The notes beneath the pieces were generated by a model. It was not told where the DNA came from, made no database searches, and was given only the letters and a program-made list of their open reading frames with translations. A program made the position numbers and the translations under genes. DNA of 64,000 nt from Agriotes lineatus (taxonomy: Eukaryota; Arthropoda; Insecta; Coleoptera; Elateridae): positions 26,111,495-26,175,494 of the forward strand of contig OW679203.1 in NCBI GenBank assembly GCA_940337035.1, read 5' to 3'. Positions 47,445 through 60,600 of this stretch are shown in pieces. Each line of letters opens with the position of its first letter. Within the stretch, counting starts at the first letter, position 1.

Positions 47445-47605
47445 AGCTAGTGTCGCTTCGACCCGTATCGGATATCAGGAGGGCAGATGGATATACTAAT
47501 TAAAACCGGTATCGCGTCTGTCCATACTACGTACAGGTGTAAGTGGATTTGCCAAATAAGGCCGGTGCCGTGTCGGCCCGTACTAGGTATCAGGATGTAG
47601 ATGAA
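47445..47605. repeat. Degenerate ~57-bp tandem repeat, three units
   Basis: Three units contain (G/C)C..GT(A/C)..GTC..CCGTA or CCATAC-type cores followed by GG.TRTMAGKRKG and AGATGRA or similar. The cores CGACCCGTATCGGATATCAG, CTGTCCATACTACGTACAGG and CGGCCCGTACTAGGTATCAG align. Strongly diverged, in a GC-richer block. Confidence 0.5.
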
Positions 47606-49626
47606 AATCAGGGACAGGCCTTGTCCTGCCCACTCCAGGTTGGAGTTCTTGGTCGGGACTCAAATTACTTCAAATGGCCGCGCGTTCTTCTTATTTACTC
47701 TCCTGACTGTCGTTATCATGTTATATTATAGGTGTGATAAAGTAGAAATTGCGCCGAGTGCCGGTTTACGCTACGTCGCGTACCGCGGCCAGGTTTGCCT
47801 TATCGGAAATCCTCGCGCTCTGAAGATGTGAGCGTTTATTGTAACGGATTTAGCCCCATTCAAATGATTTTTTTAGATTTTATCCGACGTTTTGTATGAG
47901 TAAATATTTTTGAACAAAGTTTCTTCGATGATTAACATTTATATTACTTTATTACTTTTATTAATTATTAAGTATTGTTTTAGCGAATTTTGCAACCCTA
48001 CCCATCTGTATTTAGTGGCCGAATGTCTTTTATGAAGATTTAATGCACTGGGAAATTGTTAGTAAGCGTTATCTGTTTTCACCTATATTACATTTAGGAT
48101 TGTAAAACACCTCTAGCAAGTTAGATTAGGAAAATCCATCTAAGCAGTAATGCAATACAGATTTTCCTGCTCGCAATAAATTCCTCATTAAATTACAACT
48201 CAGTTTGTCCAGATATAACAGACTACCCACCCCTTGCTATGCTTCCACTTGAACTTGTATATACAAAGTGCAATATTACATCAAAGCAACATTTATTTCG
48301 CAGTAAGAACAAATAGACGTGCTTTATAATCTCTGCACTCCCAAGTTTTTACAAAAGCATACAAATTGATATTGACCTCTACCATAAGAGCTATCGTCAG
48401 ACACGATCCTATTTGTGTCTAGAGTCCTCCAAAAGCTAGACGCTTTGATCAATTTAGCCCCTTATATTTCTTTCAAATTTTGCAAAACCGCAGTCATAAT
48501 GTTTTATGTATATCGATACTAGCCTTATGCTTCTCGGGATCGCTTTATTTACCGAGACTGGAAGGGCATTTGTAGACAAAATAGTAGCAGAAGGAAGAGT
48601 GGTTTGTTCTGGGAATTATGATTTTAGACAGTGGTATATTATTAAGAGTATTTTTTTCTGGCGACGTTATGAGCTATTAGCCTACGCCCGCCTTTCGGTG
48701 AAGATATAATATGAGCGTATTACGTGCCTGCGTGAATGCCTACGTGAGTGTGTCACTGCGTCGATATTTCAAAGCCATCTAATAATGGCACATTGGTTAC
48801 GGGATGCTGTGCTTTCTTGCGTCACCTTTTTCTGCCGACACCTCTGGAGTTTTTTATATAATATATATAAACTTAGGAGTTATAATCAGGTAATACGGTA
48901 AATAAAGCTACAGTCGTGGATACACTATAGTGCTAAATAAAAACAATCGCCGTTTTCTGCTGTCATGTAGCTGTTACATTTAAGAGTGCATTGGTAGCCC
49001 TTTAAACAAAAAAAACGAATAAAATCAGCTTGAATTTAAAATGTGTTATTGTAATATGGCAATAGTTAACCACGAAAAAAGTATTTGAGTGTACAGCGAA
49101 AATGCACCGCTACTTTTCAGAGAACATTTTTGACCTAAACAATTTCCATGTGGTTGAGAATTGACTTCAGATGTAAACTTCTTATTGATATTTTGGCACA
49201 CCCAAGTTTCCATACGCTCTTTGGAATGATCGCTTCTTAGGACACATTCAGTCTTCGTAATCCGTTGAACCGCTGCTATTAATGTGGTATGGACGTTATC
49301 ATATTACGTTATATGTGTGATAGCGCCATATGTGCAACAACTTCAGCTAAAGAGAATTTGCAATGGGCGGGAAATAGTTATTGCGAAGCGTAAATTTACC
49401 ATTACCGTCTGCGGGAAGCGCCGTTACTGTGGCATTTCAGATTTAAAGGTGACAAAATATAGAAATAGGCTCTTCAGTACGGTGGTGTGCCTCTTCGCTA
49501 CCTTGACGGGGTAGTTAGATGACCGCCATTATTCGATGCAAATTGACAAACACGTACAAAAAAAGTAACCTATCTTATCTAAAACCTTTTCAACTTTTTG
49601 CAATTTTGCAATTTATTCTGTAGAGC
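47606..49626. other. Unassigned sequence, nothing recognised
   Basis: No coding frame, repeat boundary or RNA was recognised. Confidence 0.45.
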
Positions 49627-49832
49627 GTGTGGCCGGCTGGTAAAGCGTTTGCAGAGAGAAGGTAGTCTGGTCGATCCCCACACCTGCATATTAGTAACAT
49701 CAAATGAAATGTTCTCCGGCAGTCATACTAATACATTTGGAGGTCATGGTCCCTGAAAAAAACATTCTTCGTATTAATTCAACTGAACTGCAAGCTAGCG
49801 GTCTATATTAAGAAAAAGAAGAAGAATGTGTT
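49627..49832 (+). mobile_element. tRNA-derived SINE
   Basis: The head GTGTGGCCGGCTGGTAAAGC contains a pol III A-box-like GGCCGGCTGGTAAAGCG. The B box GGTCGATCCC follows at 49669-49678, the right spacing for a tRNA-like promoter. A ~130-bp unrelated body and a purine-rich tail (AGAAAAAGAAGAAGAA) complete a typical SINE layout. No exact target duplication was found. The family differs from the SINE at 33.4 kb. Confidence 0.7.
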
Positions 49833-52800
49833 TCCTCGTAGATTGTATAGTTCAGGAGTTATTCAGTTTATCCATCCGATTTTACCTTACCTTTAAAACG
49901 GTTGCTGTCTTCATAAGAGTTATAAAGTTTCATGACTCTCATTTAGAGCAATTATAAGTTTACGGTGACGCCATAAACCAAACATAGTAGGAGGTTAATG
50001 TACAAGTAAGTCTTGAACAAATACTCGTGTGTGATGCAGGTTTAACCGGTACATCCAAACTTAGGGAAAGAGTAATGTACACTGAATGACTTCAGGGTCG
50101 GCTGCGTAATACGAGTGAATAATTACAATAATGAATAAGGGAGAATAAGTGCAAACATGCTTTAAGCTTACGGTTCCAGAGCTCGATACACGAGCCTACA
50201 AGAATCCGCACAAAACCCAATAATTTTCGTTATATTAACCCATACATATCCGCGACAACGAGGGTGAACTAAGGAACGCCATTTTGACCTCATAAGTCAC
50301 TATCAACCACAACCTAGGACAAAAGTCAACAACATTATATTGTGTGCAATAGGCTTAAGGAACGCTAACAAAGACAGAGAGATCCGAGGTCGCAATTCAC
50401 AAAACAAATCGTACTCCTGTGATAAACACTTTCAAACAATCGACGACATGACCCGGTAACGTCCTAACAACGGATCGATAATTTTCTTCGTAAAATTTGG
50501 TCGCCAAGCGAGTTCAGTGACCTCAAAATGTAAGCCACCAAGGCGCTAGTACGGGGTTAGCCAATGTAGCATGCGAAGGAAGAAAACATCAATGTGCAAT
50601 CGAACTGTGGCACTTTTTGAAGTTGGCTGCCATTTGAATAAAAACTGCTTTCGGAGTCGTGCAATATCTATTCTTGCTCAAATGTTAAATATGTACTTCT
50701 CGCAACAAAACCGGTGATATTTTGCTGCTGTTATCACTAAATCTTAAGTTAGAAGCAAGTAGTGTCACTTGTTGTTGCTACACTTTGTTTTATTGAACCA
50801 TATGCTCACAGGTTTGCACATTTAGAAAACTGATTAAAGTTTGGCTGTTAGCTTATACTTACAGTATACACAAAATGAAAACTAAATCGGAGCTAGTTAT
50901 GATGTGGATGGCTGCAGGGTGCTTGATCTACTTGAAACTCTTTCACGCTTTGTCTATATTTTTCTTTAGCGCTCCAAGTTTTGATTTCATTGTGAAAATA
51001 CTTCTACGTATTCGCTTCTTCATCACTTTTTGCAAACCCCAATATGACTTTCCATGAATTTGTAGCAGCAAGGTTAACTAGCTCTGTTGTTATTGAAACA
51101 TATACTGCTTTTAAAATATGTTTTTGTAAATTTTGTGCTGAAAGTGAATTTAAATTTTCTTTGTCCATTCTTGTATTTGAATGTTTAGTTTTATTTTCTA
51201 TAACCATCTCATAGAACTTCTTCGTCTTTTTATTTTTGTGTTCGAAGTCCAACATCTCCGACACCTGAAACAAATATTTTTAAAAACCTTACAGTCTTAC
51301 TTAAACATTCACAGCCCTGAAGTATTAGCAAGTATACCAGATCTCTCGAAATTGAATACTTTCAGTTAATTGAGAATTTTGAATTTAAAGTTAAATTTGT
51401 TAGGGGCCAAAGTTTATGCCTAGACCGCGTCACTGTTATCGTCTTAACCGTCCTTTCCCTGCAGGTGCTCATGTTTCGCCTGTAACAGCTTGCTAATTTT
51501 CATACTTTTTCGCTACCCAATCTTTGTAGAGTTAAGGCGCGCCTTATGCGTCTCGTGCAAACTTGCACTATAATGTAGATTTGCTTTAAACGCAACGCTG
51601 TGGAAATTTTTTTCTACGCCATGATGGCGTATTAGCTTAGCTGTGTATTTAAAATCCGAAATTTTCGTTATCAGCCCTAATTCTACCTATGGCGTAAGTC
51701 ACATAGAAAATTATCGTTTGCCTCCTGTTGAATGTTTCGTTTAGCAGCTTTTTTATTATATGAGGCCACTAAAGGTTCTTTGCGACCATTATCCGAAGTA
51801 ACCTAGTTTGTTAGCCTTCAATCCAAGTTCGATTGCTGCTAGTTGTAAACAACAGCCTTGTGAGCATAGTATGATGACCTCGCTGGATATTGGCGACCTA
51901 TGCAACGTTACCAAATCATTTCACCAAACAGTAATGCTCTCTACTGGAGCTTCTCTAGCCTCCTAGAGCTTTTATTACCTTTTGTAGATGTTATATATCA
52001 GTTTTGTACATTTCGTTACAGGCGATTGTTATTTTTTGCCAGCGTTTGCTGTTTGCCGGCCGGTTTTTGCTTGTTTACAGCAGTATTAACTTAGAGTTAG
52101 TACTTTTACACCAAGTGCACTTTATTGATATTTACTTTTCTAAGCTATCTATATTTGGTAATATGCTATTGGTCGTTATACATATTTTACCATGTCTTGT
52201 AGTTACTGTAAACCTTCTACGGCCTGTGCATTATGTGAGTTTGTTTCAGATTATGTAGCTAACGACTACATTTTTGAATGTATGAGTTGACGTTGCTATC
52301 CTTGGAATGTTTTTTGTATTAAAGACTCATTGACGGCCATGGTCATTTTCTCTGTTTTAAGCTTTTGAAAAACACCCATCTCTAGTAGACTAATTGGCCC
52401 TCCGATATGCCCATGTAGCCTCGATAATTTAAAATTAATTGCAAAGTGTGTTAATATTTATCATATAGAATGGGCGACGACACTAGAAGCCCCTAATTTT
52501 TATGTGAACAACACCTTTAGGTCATTAAATAATTACCAGTCAGTTAAATCAGCTATAAGTTTAAAAACCGCTAATGTTACTTCAATTGCAAAATTTAAGT
52601 GTTGCCAAAAGGCATAAAAAGAACGAAATTATTTTAGTGCGTGATAAAGTCTATAGTAATGCAGAGCAAGTACAAATGTTCAGTAACTCTGATCAATATA
52701 TATTTTAGATAAATATCGCAAGCGTCATGGTATGTGCACATTGGGTTGCAGTCTAAAGACGTAAGGGGCTGCAAGTATCCACGGATAAGTGGTAAAAAGT

Positions 52801-55800
52801 ATGAATTCTTTCAAGTATTCCACTACTACACACAACTTTATAAATAAAACAGTAATTTTAGCAAAACAATTTTAAAACTTACATTAGCAAGTTGCACAAA
52901 CCTTGCGCATTGTGAAAATTCTAGTCACTGTTCTAAAGCTCAAAACCACTTACTATAACTGGCCAGGAGGACGAGGAACCACTCGCGCAATATTTCACAA
53001 ATATGTTTACAAAGGAAACGAAGGCGCGACAGAAAGCGAAATAGTATTATATTTCCTCATTGTCAGAGCCCATAAGTTTCTCGCAGCCCATTAAGCTCGA
53101 ACACCCTTGCTCGCCATTCTGTCCAGCTTTACCTACGCAACGAAATGCGCTTCGGAAGCCCGTCCGAGGAAGAGAAAGTTTATTAGAGTAAATAAAAATG
53201 GAAAAAGGACACCGCCGCTGTAATATTAGACTCTGTCTACGTTTACATGGGACGCTTTGCCTGTCCTGCGTAATACTGTTTATTGCTTAATATTCTCCAA
53301 AGATATTGCAAGACCGTTTGCTGGAGTGAGTTTGAAAAAGCAATATTTGTCGAGGCGAGACGGACACGTCGATGCGACGCGATCCTAGCATGGTGGAATT
53401 GAACAAGGCTTAGAGGCGCTTGTTGCAGCTTTAACCCTTACACGCTTACCTAAATTACAACAGCGCTCTTTCCTAATTTATAGTTACATATAGTTCTGTT
53501 TCAATCTAACAATTTGTATAATATGCACACGTGCGTATTCCTCTTGGAACTTCAGAATTGTAAGCTGCGGCCTAGACAGCTGGACATATTCGACAAACTC
53601 CGTCATTTCTCAAAAATTCCAAACAGGTACATTTACGAATAATCATGCTCACATACTCACAGGCTCTCTCCTTAACTAGTATCTCTGCTCAACTGAAAAT
53701 TGTCAACAACACTGAATAGCTTGGCGCTTTTTTTTCGTGTGTAACAAGCAGTGGTAGCGTTAATTTTAAAACAGACCTAAAAGGAAGTGATTGAAAAGTT
53801 CAATTTTAAACTTTATTGGAATTTACAATTGCACTATTCTAAAGCCTCAACCTAATTTCAATATCTGATGTACAGTTCACACGTGCTACAATAATTTTAC
53901 TTGAACAGCAATAAAATTCTTTGAGCGCCTCCACCAAATGTTTTTATAGCCCACATCTATCCCAACCTTTAAATTTGTATTATTTTTATTCCTTACCAAA
54001 GTTTTCCACTGTAACAAAAACCTGAATTATTTTGAAATATCAATCTACAGTGTCGTATTTTTTTATCTCTACCCTAAGAAAATATGCTGAAACGACCCCG
54101 ATAATAGTACTATTTTTGTTAGAATTAAACAAAAACTAGCACCTCATGTATTTCAATGGATTTTCTGCCAGTTTAAGTGTTACTGCCTTGACAGGAACAA
54201 GCATTTGAAATTCAATTATTTCCCGACAAATAAATAGACACATTTGTTACAGATCAGTGGCTTTCGAGGCTATCCGATCGTTCAATATCAGATTCCTTCC
54301 GAGGGTGAAATCAATATAATTCAGCCTCAATAACATTTCCCCTCTTTGCAACACTAAGCATGTCCTTATAATAATAAATAGAACTGACTTCCTTGAAAAC
54401 ATTTAAGTAGTTGATTGATTGTATTATGTATCATTATAATCCCTTGCTTTATATAACAATTCCACCATATAATGCAATCATAACAGAATTTTAAAATGCC
54501 ATGAGCTTATCTACAGGAGCACAAAGCAGTCCCCATCCAACTTTTTAAGCCAAATAAAATACTACACATAAAAACGGAATGTAGTTTGAATCCAAATGCC
54601 AAATGTACGACATCAAGTGGCTTTATACAAGCAATACATTGGTGGATTTTTTAGTGCAGCCCGGCTAACCTTTAAGCCGCCTGCTTAGGGAGATCCAGTG
54701 CCAGAAATGTCCATAAATCGGAATTTAGCAGACAAATAAATTTTATAGTTAAATTTATGGCCAGTAAAGCATTTTATGGTCCACATGTTGCGCAACAACG
54801 CACCCAGATTTGTACAAATTTATTGTAACATGGTTAAGTGTAAAATGTCTGCTTTTGAGTTACAATTCCAGTAAATATGACTGCATTTACGGTTAAAAAC
54901 TTTAATCCAAACATTAACAGTCACCAAAGGACATATTTTCGTCGCATAACCCAATTCCTTAAAAATAAAGTCATAAATTCATAATAAAATGCTTACAAGG
55001 CATTCCAACCAGTTTTTGAAATATTGCCTATAAACAAACATTTTAATTTCGAAAGAAATTAGCACATAAATTACTCTTACATAAAGAAGCTTTGCATAGA
55101 AAACCGAAAAATAAAAAGAGTTTCCTGCAGTTGACAAGCTTTCCCTTTTTACCCCTAATAACCGAAATTGCCCAGGTAAGACAATTAGAGAGCAATGTCT
55201 GAAAGAAGATCATTGTGTAATAAAGAACCGGAGATAACACATTTCAAATATGTTTAAACGAACCAATCGCTATCGACGCTAATTGGGAAAATACCGAGTT
55301 TTTCCCAGAGAATGGATTTTATGCCGAGCCGATGCAGCCAACAAAAATATTTCGCATAGCACTTTACCTTCTAATTATCTTGGGAGAGCTGTTAATTTCA
55401 ATGTTTTTGCAACCTGGATTTAATCAATACGGATGAACTTAACTTGCGCAGTTTAAACTATTTGCTAGAACTGCAGCTTTCCCATATGAAAACGATTCAA
55501 TGCATTCTCATTCTTTGTTTTACAATTTCTCTGCAATTGCGACCCTATGGTGGTCCCGAATTCAGAAATCAAGAATTGCTTAAGTACAGAGTGTTTCTTC
55601 TTGTTCATTAAAGAAGCTTCCAGGATCTTTGGTTCCATGGATTTTTGCGAAATAATAAATTTACGCACGATTTTTAAACAAACATTGTCAATTCCATTCC
55701 ATACGCAAAAATAAGGGAAACCTTCGTGTAACTAATGTAATTGAGAGAGCTGCAAAACTTAAATCTGAATCGAATTTACTGGTAAAAAATAAACTAATAT

Positions 55801-58259
55801 AATTCTAACTGGAAAAACTAGAATCAGAATTAGTACATTTAGAACGACCTGCACAAAGGTGAGCCGACGATATAAAAAAACTGACAGGAAATAGATGAAT
55901 GCGAAAAGCACAAATTAAATTCACCTGAATATTAAAAATCGAAACTTGTTGCATAAAAGTAACCAAGCCAAAACTGCACCCAGCTAGCTTCAGTAGGCCA
56001 CAGGCGCGGGTTTACTGTGAAAGCGTAGGTGTTTTTGTGTTAAAAAGACCTAGAAAGTAGGTAATAATAATTAGGCGTCCATCAAGTCAGAAAGGTGCCG
56101 GAAATGCCCTAACTCATTTATGAAATCTATTAGGCTGGTCACAACTCAGCCCGCATATTAACAAATTTAATTGCACAACCTAACGGGGAAAAGCTCAAAA
56201 CTGCTGTTCGCGAAAAGGGCCTTCGAAGAACACATACATATAAAAACAGTATCAGATTTAATTCAAATAATGGAAGAAAAGCGAGTCTACAGATTGAACT
56301 AATGAAGTTCAGAGAGCTCCAGCTCCAAAAGGTTTACCTGGTGCGGTAGACCTGGGAACCGTGCCGTGGATTATCTCGGTTCCGGGGTCACCTATACGTC
56401 CAAAAGGCTAGAATTTAACCTGCGATACAAGTAACGCTGGAATATGGCCACTTGGACAGCGGAGACGCTGAAACCTAGCGATGGTAGCTCAGCCGAGTCG
56501 AAAGAGGGGTAACGTATACGGGCATGGCGCGAATACAAGAAGCGAATCCGAACTTAATCATTTGTTGGCAGCAGATTAGGCTTAATTTTGACGGCAGGGC
56601 ACCCTCCAATAAAAAAAAGCAGTTTAAATTTACAAAATTGCGGTTAACACATACAATGCCGCCACGGCAGAAGTTATTAACTTAAATTAGGCTCACATCG
56701 TAAAACGGTCGAACTCAATTCGAGAGAAGCATAGAAGCAATTATGTAAAGTTTGTGGGCACCGAGAATTTATTAGATGTTGCTGAATGAAAATACTTTCT
56801 CTAACTCCAAAGACAATGACTTCGCATAATATCATGCAAACTGTTAACTTCCTACCTACCCTACATCTACCCATAATCGCTTGATGTACTCATGAAGTGA
56901 TTTCTAGGTTATCGTATCAATTCATTTAACCACATAACACAAGCTACAAAGGAAAACATTGCCCTAACAGTGACTCCACGGAATTGCAAAACTACTACTG
57001 ATCAAAATTATTAGGCTGGACACAATCCAAACTCTATTAAATTACTGATAATTTCGCGGCCTTTCCTTGTTGGGAAAAACCTAACCACAATTATCTTAAA
57101 TATTAAAACAGGTAAGCATTAATTACAACCAAAAAGGTATAAATGTGCAAAAATTTTAGCAAATAAACAACATGCAACCGTTTTCGAATTTGGCATTGAA
57201 CCGGAATCTGTATTTCCAGCTGTAGAGGGTGGTATTGGAACCAACGTTTGCTTTCCTATAAATTCTGTAGTTGGCCTAGTGACTTCTCCTAGACGTGTGG
57301 CACGAGCAGCTACATATTGAAATAGTTTTAAGCTCACAATTTGGCTCTGTTTGCTGTGCGAAATATTTAACTAAGTCAATAAAGCACAGAGTTAAGATAT
57401 TTTATGCAATTACAATTTAAACAGTAATAAAATTATTAAATGCATTGGTAATGACATGCTAAAAGCAGTAGTTAGACGGATAAAGGCATGCATACGCAAA
57501 GCATATTTCACAGGATTGGAATTTGAAGTTGGAATAAAGTAATATAATTAAAATTATAGATTTGTGCATATTTAAAGCCAAACCAAACGAAATTAATTGA
57601 CACAAAAGGTTTGTTATGTGCTTACTGAATGAACGTAGTTATTAATAAAAGTAGGGCCGGTGAAAAGGCAAGCAATCTGAAAGGCAGATAAAAGCAAGAT
57701 AAGGATAAAATAGAAATTGCAAAGAGCAGTCCAGAATTAGGCAACGGAAAAGAATAAAAGCATGCGACGTTTAAAAATTGTGAACTCAAATACCAGTGCA
57801 TTAATAAAAACAAAGTGCCAAAGCAGAGCAGTGATTTCTAAATCTTGTGTGTGTAACGAGAGAGGACAGTGTTAGCTATAAGCAATAAAGACAATTTTTA
57901 GATTTAAGAAAGTGTTAATGTTAATAATCAGGTAATCAAACTTTATTCCGTTTATGTGTATTTGTTATCAGAATAAATTTTTATTTAACATAAGCAGATC
58001 ACGGTATCATAGCAACGTGATGCTTTTTTGTTGAATAATAAAGAGAACAATTGAAATAAATTAGAAGCTTGTTGCCCAAAAATTTTTGCTTCCTTAAATT
58101 AATGTTTTATAGTAAATAAAAGTGTTTCGCCCAGATAAAATAGATACTGTTTTATTGTGCATGTGACCAAGAAGCTGTGGGAATATTTGCAGCAGTTTCT
58201 GCATCATAAAATTTATAATTTCTCCAACTCATCTGCGACTGAAGAACGGCAATGAGCAC
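49833..58259. other. Long AT-rich stretch, one weak direct repeat
   Basis: No gene, RNA or structured element was recognised over ~8.4 kb. A weak direct repeat links 56125-56196 and 57004-57084 (shared ATTAGGCTGG.CACAA, GGGAAAA.CC-like). A GC-richer patch at 56330-56560 has no diagnostic features. Confidence 0.45.
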
Positions 58260-58692
58260 CTGAAGACTTCAAGCACCGATTCCGGCCTATTTAAGCAGCG
58301 GAAGCCAGAGATATGCACTGCAACAGGTCAGCGGGTTCTGCAAGAGCATCAGCAATAACATTTGCCGCCAAGGAAAGCGTCTCCAACGAAACAAATCCAA
58401 CGGCGTCACCTGCGGTCAGGTTCGGCCCAAGTTCGGAGAGAAGCTACGAGGTAGGATTTCGCTTATTATTCAAGTGTTGTGGTCCTGGAAAGCTGTTCAG
58501 CTCCAAGATGAAACCCTGTGAAACTAGTCCAGCGCATTTACAAGCGTCCAGGAATGCTTCAATTTTTATAATCTGCATAGCGTCATCAGAAATTGCGGTT
58601 TTGTAAGAATTTTCCAAGTCACCAGAAACAAGTGATTGTTGGCGTCTATCTACGTCACACCTATAAACAAATTCGTGGCGGTTTGTTGCCAA
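58260..58692. other. GC-richer block with open frames on both strands
   Basis: A 97-codon plus frame (58313-58606) and an 82-codon minus frame (58444-58692) lie in a block distinctly GC-richer than its flanks. The minus frame reads DAMQIIKIEAFLDACKCAGL and VSQGFILELNS. Beyond its stop, DAVGFVSLETLSLAANVIAD is also readable on the minus strand in another frame, so that strand looks slightly more protein-like. No family is recognised. It could be a pseudogene or an exon fragment. Confidence 0.3.
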
Positions 58693-58959
58693 GCGCCAAT
58701 TTACCTGAGATTTCCTTGCTTCATTTCACGATTTTAAACATTCAAATTAACATTAATTGCACTGGAAAAAATTCTGTGTTCAACTTGTCAGGTCATTTTG
58801 TATTTTAATTAGCCACCTAGGCTTTAGGGCAGCGTGTCCGTATGTTAAACCCTTTTAGTTACTTATTTGGCTTCATCGCCTAATTCCATAATAGTGATTT
58901 TGCACATATTTGGCCTCAAGCGCAGTATTTCTCGTCATCCGGGGCACCCCTTTGTTGGT

Positions 58960-60600
58960 ACTTTGACAGTCGGGTGTTAACGCTCGCAGGATTTCCGAAC
59001 CTTCTAGAATTTACGCTGTTGGTGTGACTGCGAGGCCTCGCGCTGTCTTTGTCACCGGAACTTATTTGTTTTATTGGGCGCATCGCCATTGGCTGTCGAG
59101 AGTCACGTGGTAACGCCGTTTTGGCTCACGCCACTGCAGGCGTCGTAACGCTTTTTGCTGGGGATTCAGCCGAGAGCCGTCGATCTAAGAGGTCGGATAG
59201 TGTGTGTTCGTGCGGCGCTCCCGCCCTTGGCGGGGGCGTCAGCCTTTTCCCGTCTCGTGCTGCTTCAGCAAGTGTTTTATAAACTGTTCCGCCTTAAGCG
59301 AGATTCGGCAGTTTAACTCAGGCGATTGAACAAGGGAGGTGGGTGTGTGTCGTTAGCGGCGATCTTATTACGCCAAGGCGTAGGTGTGATGGAATTCCAT
59401 GCCCGGTTCTACGTCGTCACGTAAGGGAGTGTTCCCTTTAGCTCGTTGTGCGAGGATTCCGTTGAGGTAGGACATCACTTGGGCTAGTTTGGCCGTCGTA
59501 GCGGCGTTTGTTGAAGCGCCAGCCTTTGTCGCCATTTTGGGCGCATCCAGACCATTCACACGTCGGCCGTTTAAGCGGCGAATGAATTGCCACAGGCAAC
59601 CTGTTTTTCGCCAGCTGGACCGCATGCCGATCTCTTGGGCTGTCACCAATAAAATTAAGGTATTTGTAACCATTGAATCATACTAACTTCTCGTGCGCGA
59701 GCTGTGCGCTGAACTCTTGGCATACGTGCTGTAAGGCGGCAACGCCAGTTTGGTCGCGGTAAAATTGCATGCGCGCGAACTTGATGTGAAATCTTGTGCA
59801 CCGTTAAAAACGTACCCTTCGCATCTTAAATTGTTGTCACGAAGTGGCGTCGCTCGCTCATTTTTGATCTAATCACTTCCCTCACTTGGGCTTTGCTGTG
59901 TTTGCCCAAATTATCATGTGAGCATTTTTATGAACAAACGTTCCCTTTGTGGGACTCATATGTCAAACTGCTTTTGATTTTGTACAGTTATGGGTGTTGT
60001 TTAGTAACAGTAGTGCGCCCATCAGCTGATGCTTATCTATAAGAATTAACGCAATGTTTGCGGCACGCTTTTCCGCCCCAATGTAAGAATCGAATAATAG
60101 ACGCTTATCTAATTAATAGACGCTTTATTCTTGGTCGCTTTGTGCATGTTCTGTTTCAGCGTGCGCCCATCATTAAGGAGATAAATGTACGGTGGAGCCA
60201 GTGAGATCAGAGCGTGCAGGTAAGCTTGGTGGTGACATATCCGTGGCTGAAAAAGCCCCACTTCATGATCTAAGTATTTTTGCCATCACAAAATTGTTGT
60301 GTGAGTTTATAATTCACGAGTACCCCTATCGACGGAGTGTCTTGAATACTTCGCCCCCGTCTAACCGCCCAGGCCCGGTTATTCGGGTTAAGACAGGCTT
60401 GGTGGCGCCCTCTTTATTTTACCGTTATTTACCGTCCCTGTGGCCGTTACCCTTAGATAACCTCGTTAAGAACCCGCCCAACTCCACTGAAAGTCTAGCC
60501 GGCTTATCTTGTTGCGGCTGGGTAGCGGCCTAGGAGAACTTTCGTCCCGATTTCGTCCATTACGGCACGCGCCGGCCGTTTAGTTTATGTATGAGCCGGT
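58960..60600 (-). other. GC-rich block, possible LTR-element remnant
   Basis: This 1.6-kb block is markedly richer in CG dinucleotides than its surroundings. On the minus strand TTGGTGACAGCCCAAG (59630-59650) resembles the primer-binding-site entry seen in insect LTR elements, including the one at 2.8 kb. A 55-codon frame follows, from ATGGCGACAAAGG at ~59535 (MATKAGASTNAATTAKLAQV) to a stop at 59368, in the place a gag gene would start. No second LTR, polypurine tract or enzyme domain was found. It could equally be a CpG-rich host promoter or exon region. Confidence 0.3.

Noticed and set aside
49627..49690. Candidate tRNA gene on the plus strand
   Set aside because: The promoter boxes are spaced correctly, but no cloverleaf forms and a SINE body and tail follow.
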